Origin: Saccharomycopsis fibuligera x Saccharomycopsis cf. fibuligera
Lineage: Eukaryota > Ascomycota > Saccharomycetes > Ascoideales > Saccharomycopsidaceae
Direction of reading: 5' to 3'
NCBI GenBank assembly: GCA_001936135.1
Contig: CP012821.1
Span: forward strand, 930,001-994,000
Length of the DNA stretch: 64,000 nucleotides
The first letter of the stretch is position 1, and the number at the start of each line of letters is the position of its first letter. The notes below the pieces were generated by a model. It saw only the letters and a list, made by a program, of their open reading frames with translations. It was not told where the DNA came from and made no database searches. Positions 11,409 to 22,555 of this stretch are shown piece after piece. The position numbers and the translations under genes were made by a program.

Positions 11409-12389
11409 TCATTCGGAACCTTGGGAATGAGAAGAACCGTTGACTGTAGCAGTTTCCACCCCTTGAGCTGCTTGATCCACCAGAGCATCAATTTCATTTT
11501 TAGCACTACTTACTTTAACGCTAACTTGAGATTTCAAGTTATCAAGTCTATCTTGATATGGTTTCACTTTACCTCTAATGGTGAATCCGTAGTTTTTCTC
11601 CAATAATTCCAAGGCTTCATTTGATAATGCAATCGAAGCTTGCACTGCAGCTTGTAACTTTTCAGTAGCAGAAGCATTAGCGGCGGTCTTTTTGGCTCCC
11701 TCTGCTTGTTCAGATGGTGGTAATTTAGAAGAATAAGTTTGTAAAATATGAGCGCTCACATCTTTTTGAATTTGAGTTACTTCAGGAATGGTTTTCTGGT
11801 AAGCAGAAGCAGTTAAATAGTAAAATCTGGCAAGCTCATCTGCTGGGCTGGTGGTGGCGGAATTTCCTTCGGCGCCAGCGGCAACGCCACCGGCTTCACC
11901 ATTGAGACTTTCAGGGGTGCCTCCGTTGAGAGGTGACGAGCTATTGTTTTTTGGCAAGTAAGATTCAATCAATAACTCCAACTTGTTATTCAATGGTTTG
12001 ATTATTGGATCAACTCTAGTGCTGACAGTCGGTCTAATTTGCTTTTCATATCCTTTAACTTTTTCATTCAAGTCTTTAAATCCAATAGTGTTGGCCAATG
12101 TCGTTCTAGGGTCAACATCTTTTAAGTGCACTTGTTTCAAAGAAGGAGCCAATTTGTCAAGGTTGTTTAAAATAAAAAAATCAGTATATTCATCTAATCT
12201 GGCCAATACTGCTTGGACTAAAAACACACCAAGCACCAAGTTTTGCACATATGTAGCAAATGGTTTCAAGTTGTTGAGTAAGGAGGCAACAATGGTGGAA
12301 GAAGTGAGCAAAGACACAAAGTCAGTGACTATCGGGTATGACTTCAAGTGGTTAATCGTCTTCGAAGGAACCTGTTTTTGTTCAGACAT
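11409..12389 (-). CDS. PET10: Lipid-droplet perilipin-like protein Pet10/Pln1
   Basis: The 326-residue product resembles the fungal perilipin Pet10 (Pln1). It has an N-terminal hydrophobic/amphipathic region (about 18-75, including SYPIVTDFVSLLTSS and a YVQNLVLGVFLVQA stretch) with a DPRTT turn. A helical section rich in K and V follows, then a Ser/Gly/Ala linker at about 148-182, and a C-terminal amphipathic helical part with a KVKPYQDRLDNLKSQV segment. Perilipins coat and stabilise nascent lipid droplets. S. cerevisiae Pet10 has 283 residues; the extra length lies in the linker. The start is the only in-frame ATG near the conserved N terminus. Assignment rests on overall pattern, not a catalytic motif. 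Confidence 0.7.
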   Translation of the reverse strand: MSEQKQVPSKTINHLKSYPIVTDFVSLLTSSTIVASLLNNLKPFATYVQNLVLGVFLVQAVLARLDEYTDFFILNNLDKLAPSLKQVHLKDVDPRTTLANTIGFKDLNEKVKGYEKQIRPTVSTRVDPIIKPLNNKLELLIESYLPKNNSSSPLNGGTPESLNGEAGGVAAGAEGNSATTSPADELARFYYLTASAYQKTIPEVTQIQKDVSAHILQTYSSKLPPSEQAEGAKKTAANASATEKLQAAVQASIALSNEALELLEKNYGFTIRGKVKPYQDRLDNLKSQVSVKVSSAKNEIDALVDQAAQGVETATVNGSSHSQGSE

Positions 12390-13396
12390 GTTGCGTTGCC
12401 GGTTGTTTTAGCTCTGCCAACTTTTGTAAATATCAATGGTCAGATATATATATTGATTAATAGCAAGTTTGAAAAGTCGGAATAAAGGGGGAAGGGACCA
12501 GCAATTAATTGTGTAAAACTGGAATAATTTAATGTAAAGAAAATCAATAGTTCAAGAACGAGCAAAACAAGGGATGAGAAACTGTGATGGCTTTTATACT
12601 TTTCGTCCTTTTCAGTAGTTTTTTATACTTTGCTTTGATCGCCTAGCGCTTAATTTTATGACAAACAAACAAACAAAGTTCGCTTAATTTACCGTCTTAA
12701 TTATCTTTCCGGTTCTCTTTTTTCCACAGCGATGAAAAATCTCTTTCTGAATTTCAGCATATAAATTCACATGTGAATTTTCTTTTAACCTGGATCTAAA
12801 TTTTGCATGTGAAAATGAAAACAAACTCATTGAAGCCAAGCAGTTGGAGTATGTGCCTCGCTGCGTAACATGACATGTCTCCGGAGGCTCCTGCCACAGC
12901 AGGAGTTAAGAATTTTAGTGTCATTTTCCCACTGAAATGCATCTAAAACGGGAGAGCTCCTGCGCAACTAGGCCGAATACAATAGTCCACTCTGCAATAT
13001 TACGCAGCAATCGCAAGATGGGAGGCAATACCCCATCGTCACGCCACACTATCAAAAAGAACAGATTGCTGTGTGAGCTAAGAGGCGTCCTATGATAATG
13101 ATAAGCCATGTTGCCACTGATCGCCTAAGAAAGGGGCTTACACTACGCATACAAGAATCCAATATATGACATAAAATACAAATCATTAATTAGTATTAGC
13201 AAAAGTCGCACGACAAACAAATGAAACAATGACAGAAAAAAAGATAAAAAAGATCAAAAGACAACTAAGAGGTAAGAGGTAAGAGGTAAGAGGTAGAAGC
13301 ATGGATATTCAGTACAACAGTCGGCAATTAGAGATCATAAATGAATAAAGGTATCACACTTTATGCAGCTTACAATCAGTCTGTAAGTTTAACCAC
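12390..13396. other. Intergenic region between PET10 and MTC1
   Basis: This is the upstream flank of PET10 and the 3' flank of MTC1. A 7-bp stem with a 4-nt loop (CTCCTGC/GCAGGAG) lies at about 12889-12906. A 7-bp tandem repeat is at 13266-13295. No gene is supported. Confidence 0.5.
13266..13295. repeat. 7-bp tandem repeat (TAAGAGG)
   Basis: The unit TAAGAGG is repeated about four times without interruption, roughly 100 bp beyond the MTC1 stop codon. Confidence 0.85.
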
Positions 13397-14983
13397 CTAC
13401 AAGCCCATTCTTTTAGTCACGTAGCTCTGAGCCAAAACACCAAATGATAATGCCAACCCATCTTTGATCCAGTCTTTAACCCAATCTGCTGGCTCAATAC
13501 CGTCCTCTTCGTCTTCTTGCGCCGGCTCTTCTTGTTTTTGCTTGTTGGTAGTAGAGTTTTCGTTTTCTCCCTGAATGGTATTGGTAGTCAACCACTGTGC
13601 CCACTTCAACGGAAATGATTGAGACTTTGTAACAATAGAAAATTTATGTTCCAAATCTTTCAAAGTTATCAAGAATTGGAAACTTTCAGTACTTGTTTCA
13701 TCAATCTTGACGATTTCTTCAAAATTGCTGCTGTATGTAGGGATCGATCTGTCTTGTATTATTGGTAAGATTGTAAGAAAAATATGAGACACGTTGCCCT
13801 TTTGTTCTTGTTGCTGTTCTGGAAATTCTTGGCTTTCTTCATTTTCCTCTTGTTTGGCGCTTTCTTTTTCTGCTTTTTCCTTTTTTTTTATTTGCATCAA
13901 GGTCTTGATGCCATCATCAATGTTGGCAAACGACAATTTTTCTGCATCTAAAGCATTACCTCGGAAAAACTCAACGCTTTTTGGCTTCAAATCATTGTCA
14001 TTATTGGTTAGGCTAGTCAAGTCCAAGATATTCAATAACTTGCTGAAATTTTTGGAATTAATAATTTCCAAGTCAATAGAGCCCTCTACCTGATTCACCA
14101 CTTTATGGAATTTATTATAAATCAAGTAGTCAATGTAGTTGAAATTCTTCAACTCATCATTGATAATGAAAATCTTCAACACTTCATCATGCGAATTTAT
14201 TGTTTGAGTAGTATTTTTGATCTGTTCATTGATGGTTGACACAAATGATGAAAAAATGCCACCTACTTTATTAATTGGATTATTAGTATCATTAATGTTG
14301 ATACCTTTACTCAATGCTTCGCCCCTTGCTTTGAGCAACTCTGGCAATTTTTCATAATCTTCAGCATCCACCAAATTTAGATCTTTTAGCTGGTCATTAG
14401 CTACTTTGCTGATGTCGTAGACCGTGGATTGTGCAGTTTTGCTCAAGTCACCCACTACATTGGATGCAGAACCCCAAAACGAGTTAAGCTGCTTGGAACC
14501 AGAGTTGCCCCACCATCCAGAAATCGAAGGCAATGGGATGCCGAATTCGTCACTTTGAATTTCATTGGCAGTATTTTCAGCTACAGTGGTTCCAGCTGCA
14601 GTGGCAGTATCTTTCTCTTTGCCATCTGTCAACTTTTGCTCAGGAGCATTAGTACTAGTGACACTGGCACTAGTAGCGGGGGCAGTAGTAGCGCCCAAAT
14701 CAGCAGCAGCAGCAGCAGTTACTGCGCTTTTATCCTCAGTGGCAGAGGGAGCATTTTTGGCAGGTTTCAATGAATTGGCAGTAGCATTACTTTCTTGAGC
14801 CAATTCGTCTAAGAAATCCAAGATATCAGAATTATCACCATTATTATCATTACCGCCTTTCTTCTTATCTGCACCGCCAGTCTTGTCTGATGAAGTATTG
14901 CCGGACTTTTGTCCATCGGGCAAAGAGTCTAAGAAATCAAGAACGTCTTCTTCCTCAGTAGGCTTGTTCTGTTTTGCGGACAT
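13397..14983 (-). CDS. MTC1: Maintenance of telomere capping protein Mtc1
   Basis: The product has 528 residues. The N terminus carries two copies of an acidic motif, DVLDFLDSL (14-22) and DILDFLDEL (53-61), as in fungal Mtc1 proteins, followed by an Ala/Thr/Ser-rich spacer. The conserved body begins at IPLPSISGWWGN (about 149-160). The protein ends with a WVKDWIKDGLALSFG segment typical of the family. In yeast Mtc1 is a cytosolic, COPI/Golgi-associated protein whose loss is synthetically sick with cdc13-1; its biochemical role is unknown. It is divergent from PEF1 across about 0.9 kb. GCA/GCT runs enlarge the low-complexity part. Confidence 0.88.
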   Translation of the reverse strand: MSAKQNKPTEEEDVLDFLDSLPDGQKSGNTSSDKTGGADKKKGGNDNNGDNSDILDFLDELAQESNATANSLKPAKNAPSATEDKSAVTAAAAADLGATTAPATSASVTSTNAPEQKLTDGKEKDTATAAGTTVAENTANEIQSDEFGIPLPSISGWWGNSGSKQLNSFWGSASNVVGDLSKTAQSTVYDISKVANDQLKDLNLVDAEDYEKLPELLKARGEALSKGININDTNNPINKVGGIFSSFVSTINEQIKNTTQTINSHDEVLKIFIINDELKNFNYIDYLIYNKFHKVVNQVEGSIDLEIINSKNFSKLLNILDLTSLTNNDNDLKPKSVEFFRGNALDAEKLSFANIDDGIKTLMQIKKKEKAEKESAKQEENEESQEFPEQQQEQKGNVSHIFLTILPIIQDRSIPTYSSNFEEIVKIDETSTESFQFLITLKDLEHKFSIVTKSQSFPLKWAQWLTTNTIQGENENSTTNKQKQEEPAQEDEEDGIEPADWVKDWIKDGLALSFGVLAQSYVTKRMGL

Positions 14984-15877
14984 GGTGATTGTTTTGTAGG
15001 GCTGAATCGTGTGTGATTGTCAATGTTTACGTCTGGTATCTCTGCCTCTGTTCTTGTTTTGCTTTCATTCGTGATTTGTTTCCCTGCCTCAATCTCTATT
15101 TTTGGCAGCAGCCGTGGAAGCAGGGCTCGCAATGGCATTTGACGGGTGTATTAACCCCCTACACTTCGCAAGGTGTTGCTCAAGGTCACATGATATAAAT
15201 AGCCACCTAAACAATATTCCTAGAGTGCATATAGTACTTTTGTATTGTCCCCAAAGGCCTCCCAAGAGTAAAACTTAGTTTTCTCTGTGAAAAGCTCCTT
15301 CTATAAATAAACCGCCCAATAAATGCCAACCAGACTCTGTAGTAGGAGCTTCTCAACGGAAGCAATTCTGCGGTGTTGCGCGCTCCTTGGAGAGAGAGGG
15401 AGAGAGGCCTGGTCAGAGTCAATAATGCGGTGTCTTCAGGATCTCATTGGCTGTTTGATAGCCGTGATGTAATCAACATAATAGCTTTAAACGGTCTAGC
15501 TATAGCTCAACACACAATAAGCCCGTCTCGCTACTGTTGTAGTACCCTTGACAACGCTAAATTGCTGTATCAGTATTGCTTTTCTCTGGCGTATTGATAG
15601 ATTTACTGTCTTTATCAATTTTGCCCATCCACCAACGACTAATATCTTTCACACGTGGTTTTCCATCGTCCTGGGTCTGCAAACATTTTATGGCTTTTTT
15701 TTTTATTGTTGTTGTTGATGTTCTTGTTTATTCAGGGCGCTTCTGTATATTGATATCACCAAGCAACACTTTGTCGGGTCATAATACTACCGACTGATTG
15801 ACTCAATTCAGTTTAACCCGTATCATTGACTCTTCCTCTTCCCCTTAATCGATTTTCAACGCATCACAGACACAACA
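14984..15877. other. Divergent promoter region MTC1/PEF1
   Basis: These 0.9 kb separate the two start codons. Composition is close to 45 percent GC near MTC1 and T-rich toward PEF1. Short ORFs here are unrelated to known families. No RNA gene was recognised. Confidence 0.5.
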
Positions 15878-17260
15878 ATGTCATATGTAAGTCTCATTAA
15901 CATACCGGCTGTTTGCCCCTTTTTTGGCTTTTTGAATCAACTTGGCTTGGCCACGTACAGTCTTACAAGTTCCGATGATTTCTTTACGCTCAATTTCTGG
16001 CTCTTTGCCTGCCACTGAGCATCGACGTTGCCGTTGTTTTTTATCGTTGCCTCAATTACTTCTCTTTTGATTTTGTCTTTCCACTCACATCGAAACGAAA
16101 ACTAACCCAAATCTTAGAGAATACCCCCAACTGGATTCGAAAACGGACTCTCTCCTCAGCAACAATTCCAGCAAACTGCCATTCCTGGTGGCCTCTATTC
16201 AACTAACACGTCTGCTGGTATTCCTCCTGGTGCTGTTCCTCCTGGTGCTGTTCCTCCTGGACCTACACCACATCAACTTCATTCTGGTATTTCTCCTCGC
16301 TTAGGAATGTCCAACAGATACTACAATCCACGTTACAACGTCCGTTACGATAATCTTTACGGTCCAAATTACGTTGATGATTATCGTGACGATTACCGCT
16401 ACACTGACAATGATGTTGACTTATACGCTGATGAAATCGGCAGCCGTTATGGTCCTCAATTAAATGGTGCTGGTGCCGGTCTTGGGGGCATGGGTCATGG
16501 CGGTGCTGCTGGACATGGTGTCCCAGGAAGCCCATTTGGTAGATGGAGATCAATGGAACAACGTTCATTAGACCCAACTCTTGAAGATAGATATGTTCCG
16601 GCGCCATTACGTACCCCATTGCACAATCCGTTTGAATCCGAAGACGGTCTTGGTGAAGTATCGCCAGATATCACCAGACAAGAATATCGAAACTTAATGG
16701 CCCATTTTCGAAAATTTGATCGCGACGGTAATGGGACCATTTCTCCGAGAGAATTACAACAACAATTGAAAAATGCAGATTCTACCTATTTTAGCGCTGG
16801 TACAATTAGATTAATCTTCCAAATCTTCGACAAGGATGATTCTAATTCTCTTGACATTAATGAGTTTTATTATTTGCTTAAAGCTTTGAAATACTGGAAT
16901 ATTAAATTCAAACAATTTGACTTAGATAGCTCAGGTACCATTACATTTACCGAATATTTGAAATTATTGCGTTATTTCGGCTATACTTTCAACGTTAGAA
17001 CTTGTGCTTTTATCTTTAAGAAGTTTGCTAGATTTGATGAACATGCAAGCGTCTTTAGAAGAACAGGCAACAAATTGGTTTTGAAATTCGATAAGTTTTT
17101 TGAAAGTTTCATCATGTTGACCTACTTTTTCAACCAGTATGGTATGGTTGGTACAAATGAACACATTGATTCTTATTTGATTAGATGTTTTGGATCAATT
17201 GAAAATTTTGGAATGGGTAACGCTGGGTATAATATGCGTTCAGGATATCCTCAATATTAA
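15878..17260 (+). CDS. PEF1: Penta-EF-hand calcium-binding protein Pef1, two exons
   Basis: Exon 1 is only nine nucleotides (15878-15886, Met-Ser-Tyr). It is followed by a GTAAGT donor and a 231-nt intron with an ACTAAC branch site at 16101-16106 and TTAG acceptor; exon 2 is 16118-17260. The joined frame is continuous and gives 383 residues. The N terminus is Pro/Gly/Tyr-rich with three PPGAV-like units. EF-hand loops follow at about 204-215 (DRDGNGTISPRE), 241-252 (DKDDSNSLDINE) and 271-282 (DLDSSGTITFTE), plus degenerate C-terminal hands. Yeast Pef1 binds calcium and zinc and acts in polar growth and bud-site functions. Using the internal Met at 16307 would drop the Pro-rich segment. The splice signals strongly favour the longer form. 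Confidence 0.9.
16220..16264 (+). repeat. 15-bp coding repeat (PPGAV units) in PEF1
   Basis: Three tandem 15-bp units encode I/V-P-P-G-A/P. They lie in the N-terminal Pro/Gly region, upstream of the internal Met at 16307. Confidence 0.85.
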
Positions 17261-19848
17261 ATAAGTCAACCTTTTAATCAATCATTTGTGCAATTTAGAG
17301 AAAAACTTTATCGGTGATGGCTAAATCACTTTGCCTTAAAAATTGATTAACCAAAGCAGGATGATGCCCCGTCCGGCTATGGAAATGTCTTACGCGACGA
17401 TTTTATTCTCAAGCTTTTTATATCATTATCATTATTATTGTATTAATTTTTTGTTTCTTAGAGTTTTTGCAAGAAAAAAAATTTTTTTCTTTCAAGTGTT
17501 GCCTGTGTTTTATTTTGTTTTGTTACTTTATTGTCACAGAAATTCTCGTGGTAATCAGCTTTTTTTATTATTTGCCTATTCTTTTCTGTTTCCGATTTAT
17601 ATTTTCTGTTTTTACTTTATGATTTGATTTCCTGTTCTATCCTGTTTTTGAGTTTTTTGTCTTTGTAATATTCATTTTCTTTTATTTGCTAGCACTAAAC
17701 AATGCTTTAGATATTTTTGATTTAACTTTTCTGTACATTATTTGTACATTAATTTAGTTCCTTACCACCATGAGTAAAGTTTACTATTTCCGCTCTTAAG
17801 GATTAGATCATTTGCCATTGTAAATTAGCTCGCACTATGACTTTTTTGAGCGTCTTTTATATCCAAACAAGCACATAACTCAGAAGAAAAATGAAGAGAA
17901 GAAATACAGATTTTTTGCAATTACAAATACATCTTAGTTACGCCAGCAATGACTTAATACTGTGCCTGGCAACGAGCAGCGCTATTGAAGTTTTGTGAGA
18001 TATCCGCTTGTTTAAATAACTGGTATATCTGTCGTACTGTGAATATTCGCGCTCCTACAAGAAATATCTTTGTCTCTAGGTATAGTTATAAGTGCCGTTC
18101 TTGAGAACCAACATAGTTCAGCAATTATCAATGATTATGAATGCATCAGTTGCTCTTCACGATTGCTTCCTTCCTGGCTAGTCGTTCTGTCTTAGTTGCC
18201 AAGATAAGCAGTGGCGTGCTAACCATTTTTTGACGAATATGTTTTTGTTTCTCAACTTGACATAAAAAGATACATGAAAGTACGCAAACTCAAATGTTTC
18301 AAAACCTTTCTAGTAGTTCTTGAAAGCTTATTGGTATCATGGTGGTTTAGTTTTCGGAATTTATGCGTCACTATATATCTATCTGTTAAAAGTAGATCGT
18401 TCTTTCTACTTTTCAAAAAGGTCAATTTTACATAATTACCGACTATATATAATTACAGAAATGAAACTGTGCAGTGTAGGTTGCTGAACATAATCAGCGA
18501 AACTCAACTTCCCCCAAAAATAAGAGAATATCAAAGCTTTATTGAAAAAAAAAAAAATTACAGTAGTTTACTCGTCAAGTAAAAAGGTATATTGGCAACT
18601 CAGTCAACGTCCCCTGGGAAGCTGTTCAATGCTGCTGCTATCCGAAGATCGTCAAATTTACAAACGCATGCTGCATGCATGTTGTGCGTGAATTGTGTTT
18701 TTTTTTAGAAAAATTCCCATTTCAAACTTTCTTACGGGCTGACTGTAAATGTCGGTTTGTCGCGCGGAAACGTTTTGAGGCTAAACTTTTTGACGGTGGC
18801 TTTGAACGCTGTTATTTGTAATCTTGAATTCATTAAAACTTGACCAATTAAAAGTATTACATCTATGACTTTGTCACTTTCTTTAGTCGTCCAAGTTATT
18901 TTGACAAAAATATTCAGCACTGACATTAGTCAGCTGTATTGCCAACAGTAGCACAGCTGTACAGTGCAAACTGGACTGAATTCTGAATACCGAGCATCTT
19001 ACTTTTTAATAATCCTGATTTTAACGATCAGTTTTTTCCAACACTTTCTTCTCTGTTCCTATTATTCAACGCCCTCCGTTACACCTCATTGGTAAATTAA
19101 GCCGATACCAGAGATCAGCAATTCAGATTGCGGTTTGACATCCCACTAACCTGACATTACATTTATGAGTACCTACGGCAGGGCATCAACAATTTCCATC
19201 GTAAGATTGAAAACACCGATTAACCGATTTCAAAATTTTCCATAGACTCCCAGATTCTATATACAAGAATATATGGGTTTCGAGTTTTTCTCTGGTATCT
19301 CTTATAGGTACAATAAGTTTTCTCTGATCTCTTATAAGTACAATAATAAGCGATCAAAGGAAGAGATTTTAAGCATGCTTCAGCACAATCAAGCGTATAT
19401 TTGCAAAAAACTTTACTTTGCTAATTAGTAAATTAACACAAATGGCTACCGTTCTATTTTTATTTTTTTAAACTGTTGATGTACGCCATACGTGTAGAAA
19501 AACAGTAGCTATTATGTAGCTCGATGCTATAGCAATAACAAAACCAAAAGCTCAAAGACACCTTTGCATATCGCTCCTTTTGCTTCTGGCACACCCAACA
19601 ATCCTACGGCCCTTGTGCCCTCATTTCATGAATAACCGTCCTGATGGCAATAACTTTGACAACCACTCAGAGTCGCAAGTTGAGATAACATGCGCCAGAA
19701 AATCAACCGCACTAGTACTGTATTTGTACTTTATAGAATCGATGTCGATTAGAGTGAAGACATTCAGCAAATGAGGCGTAACACAGTGGATCAGACGGCA
19801 AAAAAAACTTCTTTTTGGTTGAGCTGAAAAGATGGTGTAAACAATGCG

Positions 19849-19905
19849 ATATTAATAGATATTAATAGATATTAATAGATACTAATAGATACTAATAGAT
19901 ATTAA
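19849..19905. repeat. 10-bp tandem repeat (ATATTAATAG)
   Basis: There are nearly six head-to-tail copies of ATATTAATAG, two of them carrying a C variant. The array sits about 630 bp upstream of the secreted-protein ATG. Confidence 0.9.
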
Positions 19906-20376
19906 ACAATAATGACAATCTTCAACAATACAGATGCAAAATAATTTTATGATGAATGCATCGCGTGCGCATAGTAGGCTATTCTGTAAGCAAATGCATA
20001 GTTTTCTCCATGATTTTGTATAACGCAGACGGTATAAAATTTCCAAAAATTTCAGGAATGCCCAATGATAGTTACTGCAGTATGATCTCATACTTGCTGC
20101 TATAACAATAGTGAGCATGAACAGAAAAACAAATTCATGGCCTCTTTTGATGCACTGCAAATATGTCCGAGGTGAAAATATGTAAGGTAGTAAAGGACAC
20201 CGGAATTTTTATAGAAGTGAGACAGTTGTTGACAAGCAGAAAGAACGCAGCTCATTTCAATAACTCCAATGGATGAATTCAATTGGTTTTCTTTTTTTGA
20301 TTTCTGGTGTTTCTATCTTTAGCTTTTGTTATGTTTTAAGTGACTGAAGCACTTATTTTCTCACTTCAAAAAAACC

Positions 20377-20384
20377 TATAAAAG
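20377..20384 (+). promoter_or_regulatory. TATA box of the small secreted-protein gene
   Basis: TATAAAAG lies 153 bp upstream of the ATG. The A/C-rich leader after it is typical of highly expressed yeast genes. Confidence 0.6.
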
Positions 20385-20536
20385 AGTAGAATCTCCTCGA
20401 CTATCCCATCAACAAAGTCCAGTCTTTCTTGTATTAAATATCATTAAGAAAACACTTAACATTAACACAATCTAAACAAACAATTCTCAGCTATTTTATA
20501 ACCTACTTACTAGCCTAAACAAACAACAGAACAAAA

Positions 20537-21004
20537 ATGCAATTCTCAACCATCTTCACTGCTGCTGCTACTTTCTTTGCTGCCCAAGCTGTTGCCGCCC
20601 CAGGTCCAAAGGTTCCAGGTCCAGATGCAGAAGGTGCTGGCACTAAGTTTTCCCTTCTTTCTATCAAATCAGGCAGCCCAGTTCACTTGCTTCCAATCAC
20701 TCAATCTGATGACAAATTATACGTTGGTGGTAACTTTACTGATGTTTCTTTTTCTTTGCAAAAAGACGGTACTTTGAAGACCCTTGAATCTCAACAAAAT
20801 GTTGCTATTAACTCTCCTGATTATGACTTTAATCTTGTTCAAGTTGGTGCTACTAGCAGATTCTCCCTCAAGGACCATGAATTGAAAAACGACCTTTACC
20901 AATTCTATGCTTGTCCAACTGGTAAAGATGGTTACCAATTGTTTGCTAAGTCATGTGCTGACGGCTATGGTATTGCTCTTTACTACAGTGAGGTTTCTAA
21001 CTAA
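20537..21004 (+). CDS. Small secreted cell-wall-type protein
   Basis: The product has 155 residues. Residues 1-20 form a signal peptide ending in an AQAVA/A cleavage site, followed by a Pro/Gly-rich spacer. The rest is beta-rich, with FSLLSIKSGSPVH at about 38-50, a GGNFTD sequon, and two late cysteines (YACPTG and KSCADG). There is no GPI-attachment signal. The SGSPVH plus KDGTL pattern weakly recalls the N-terminal domain of fungal wall mannoproteins such as Cwp1 and the Candida Rhd3/Pga29 group, but I cannot name an orthologue. Codon use (TCT, GGT, AAG) and the strong TATA/A-rich leader suggest abundant expression. A role in the wall or medium is inferred from the signal peptide. Confidence 0.75.
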   Translation: MQFSTIFTAAATFFAAQAVAAPGPKVPGPDAEGAGTKFSLLSIKSGSPVHLLPITQSDDKLYVGGNFTDVSFSLQKDGTLKTLESQQNVAINSPDYDFNLVQVGATSRFSLKDHELKNDLYQFYACPTGKDGYQLFAKSCADGYGIALYYSEVSN

Positions 21005-21526
21005 GAAATCAATACCTAGCATCTTATGAAAAGCGCTGGTGCTTGTTTTCACATTTTTTACTTTCTTATAACTTGTCTAACGATTTTTGAAAATTAAGTC
21101 GTTATAGATACCTTTTATTCTTCACAATAACTTTTTTTGCATATAAATTTTTTAAAAAAAATATTACCTTTATTTTTTTTTATAACATGGAGTAAGCTCA
21201 ATAGAACTTTGTCTAAAATAATTCTTTTGTTTTTTTTCGTTTAAGTTCATGGCGCTCTTAAAACTGATAATTCCTAATTTAAACTACAATGGTTTCGAGT
21301 TGTCCATAATAAGTATGTAATTTATTAAACCCTATAGAAGTAAAGAACAATAGTTTCTTGAAGTTATTATAAACTGCGCCATTGGATACAACATAAACAG
21401 AACCAAAAGCTCACAGCTTTTAAGCATGGGCCCTTCATAGTACTTAACAAACATTTGCATTCTCGATAAAACTTAATTTCTCTTTCTAAATATATCTTAT
21501 AGCTTGGAGAATTATTACCTGAAATC
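21005..21526. other. Convergent 3' region
   Basis: This AT-rich spacer lies between the secreted-protein gene and NIT2, which converge. It holds only T-rich termination/polyadenylation-type sequence. Confidence 0.5.
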
Positions 21527-22555
21527 TTAAATACTATCGAAAAGATCTCTTCTGCGATGATCTTTCAAGGGCATATCTCTTCTTACGGCCTCCACAATAT
21601 CCAAATCAATATCGGCCACAATTATATCTGGCTCACTATTATTCACATTAACATCACTAGCCTCAGCAACAATTGACCCCCATGGATCAATAATTGCTGT
21701 ATGACCATAACTAACTCTTTTTTGCAACTTTTCATCAGGAGTAACTGTAGATTCTACTCCAACAACATTGCCGTTTTCATCTTCAACGTCCTCAATAGTA
21801 GTGTCATGGGATCCTTTTTGTGCTGGCAATATCACATAGCTTTGTGAATCAATAGCTCTGGCGCGGCCCAATAGGTGCCAGTGTGCAGAACCAGTTTTCA
21901 CTGTGAATGCACTTGGATAAGTTAAGATTTGTGCACCTTCGTCTCTATGCCTGATTGCAAGCTCAGGAAAACGTATGTCATAACAGATAGCAAGGCCTAA
22001 TTTACCAATTGGAGAGTCAAATGGTTTCGGAATAGCATCACCTGGCTCGACAGAATTAGACTCTTTTAAGATTGGACCATTGGAGATGGCAATGTCAAAT
22101 AAATGAATCTTTTGGTATTTTTCAATGATTTCGCCTTTCTCGTTGATGTAAAGAAGCAAATTTTTGACTCTTTTGAGCTTTTCTGAAGTTTTTTTTGTTT
22201 CTTTTGTAATACTAGGGGCTTTGATGGCCGCAGTTGTGCCACTAATATCTGACTTTTCATCATTTTCGTCTTTCCAAGCAGGCTCATGAATACCCACAAC
22301 CACGTTCAAAAAAGTGCCCTGAGAGTGCAATTCTTTTAATTTTTTTTGGATCCCGGTGACAAAAACAGATTTCAGCAGTGGACGGCTAATTTTTATAGAA
22401 TGAGCAGCATTTCTGGCAATATAATCCGAGGCCTCGGGAAGAAAGAGCACTTTGGCATTCAACTTGACTGCCTTGCTGATAAGCTTAAGCACTAAGCCGA
22501 GATTGGTACTTAGTGAAGAAGTGGCAGATAACTGCCCTGCAGCGACCAAAACCAT
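21527..22555 (-). CDS. NIT2: Nitrilase-superfamily deaminated glutathione amidase Nit2
   Basis: The 342-residue product carries the nitrilase catalytic triad: Glu41 (LPEASDY), Lys149 (EKYQKIHLFD) and Cys191 (CYDIRFPE). It ends with VRRDMPLKDHRRRDLF, typical of the Nit1/Nit2 branch. Yeast Nit2 hydrolyses deaminated glutathione, a metabolite-repair reaction, in the cytosol. Compared with S. cerevisiae Nit2 (about 307 residues), there is a polar Lys/Thr-rich insertion at about 93-130 between the Glu and Lys motifs. The gene is divergent from the F-box gene across 377 bp. In S. cerevisiae NIT2 and MTC1 are close neighbours on chromosome X, which supports both calls. Confidence 0.92.
   Translation of the reverse strand: MVLVAAGQLSATSSLSTNLGLVLKLISKAVKLNAKVLFLPEASDYIARNAAHSIKISRPLLKSVFVTGIQKKLKELHSQGTFLNVVVGIHEPAWKDENDEKSDISGTTAAIKAPSITKETKKTSEKLKRVKNLLLYINEKGEIIEKYQKIHLFDIAISNGPILKESNSVEPGDAIPKPFDSPIGKLGLAICYDIRFPELAIRHRDEGAQILTYPSAFTVKTGSAHWHLLGRARAIDSQSYVILPAQKGSHDTTIEDVEDENGNVVGVESTVTPDEKLQKRVSYGHTAIIDPWGSIVAEASDVNVNNSEPDIIVADIDLDIVEAVRRDMPLKDHRRRDLFDSI

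Larger units (their letters stand above)
17261..20536. other. Long AT-rich intergenic region upstream of a secreted-protein gene
   Basis: No gene is supported in these 3.3 kb. The left part is the T-rich 3' flank of PEF1. The right end is the promoter of the secreted-protein gene, with a TATA box at 20377-20384 and a 10-bp tandem repeat at 19849-19905. Confidence 0.5.
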
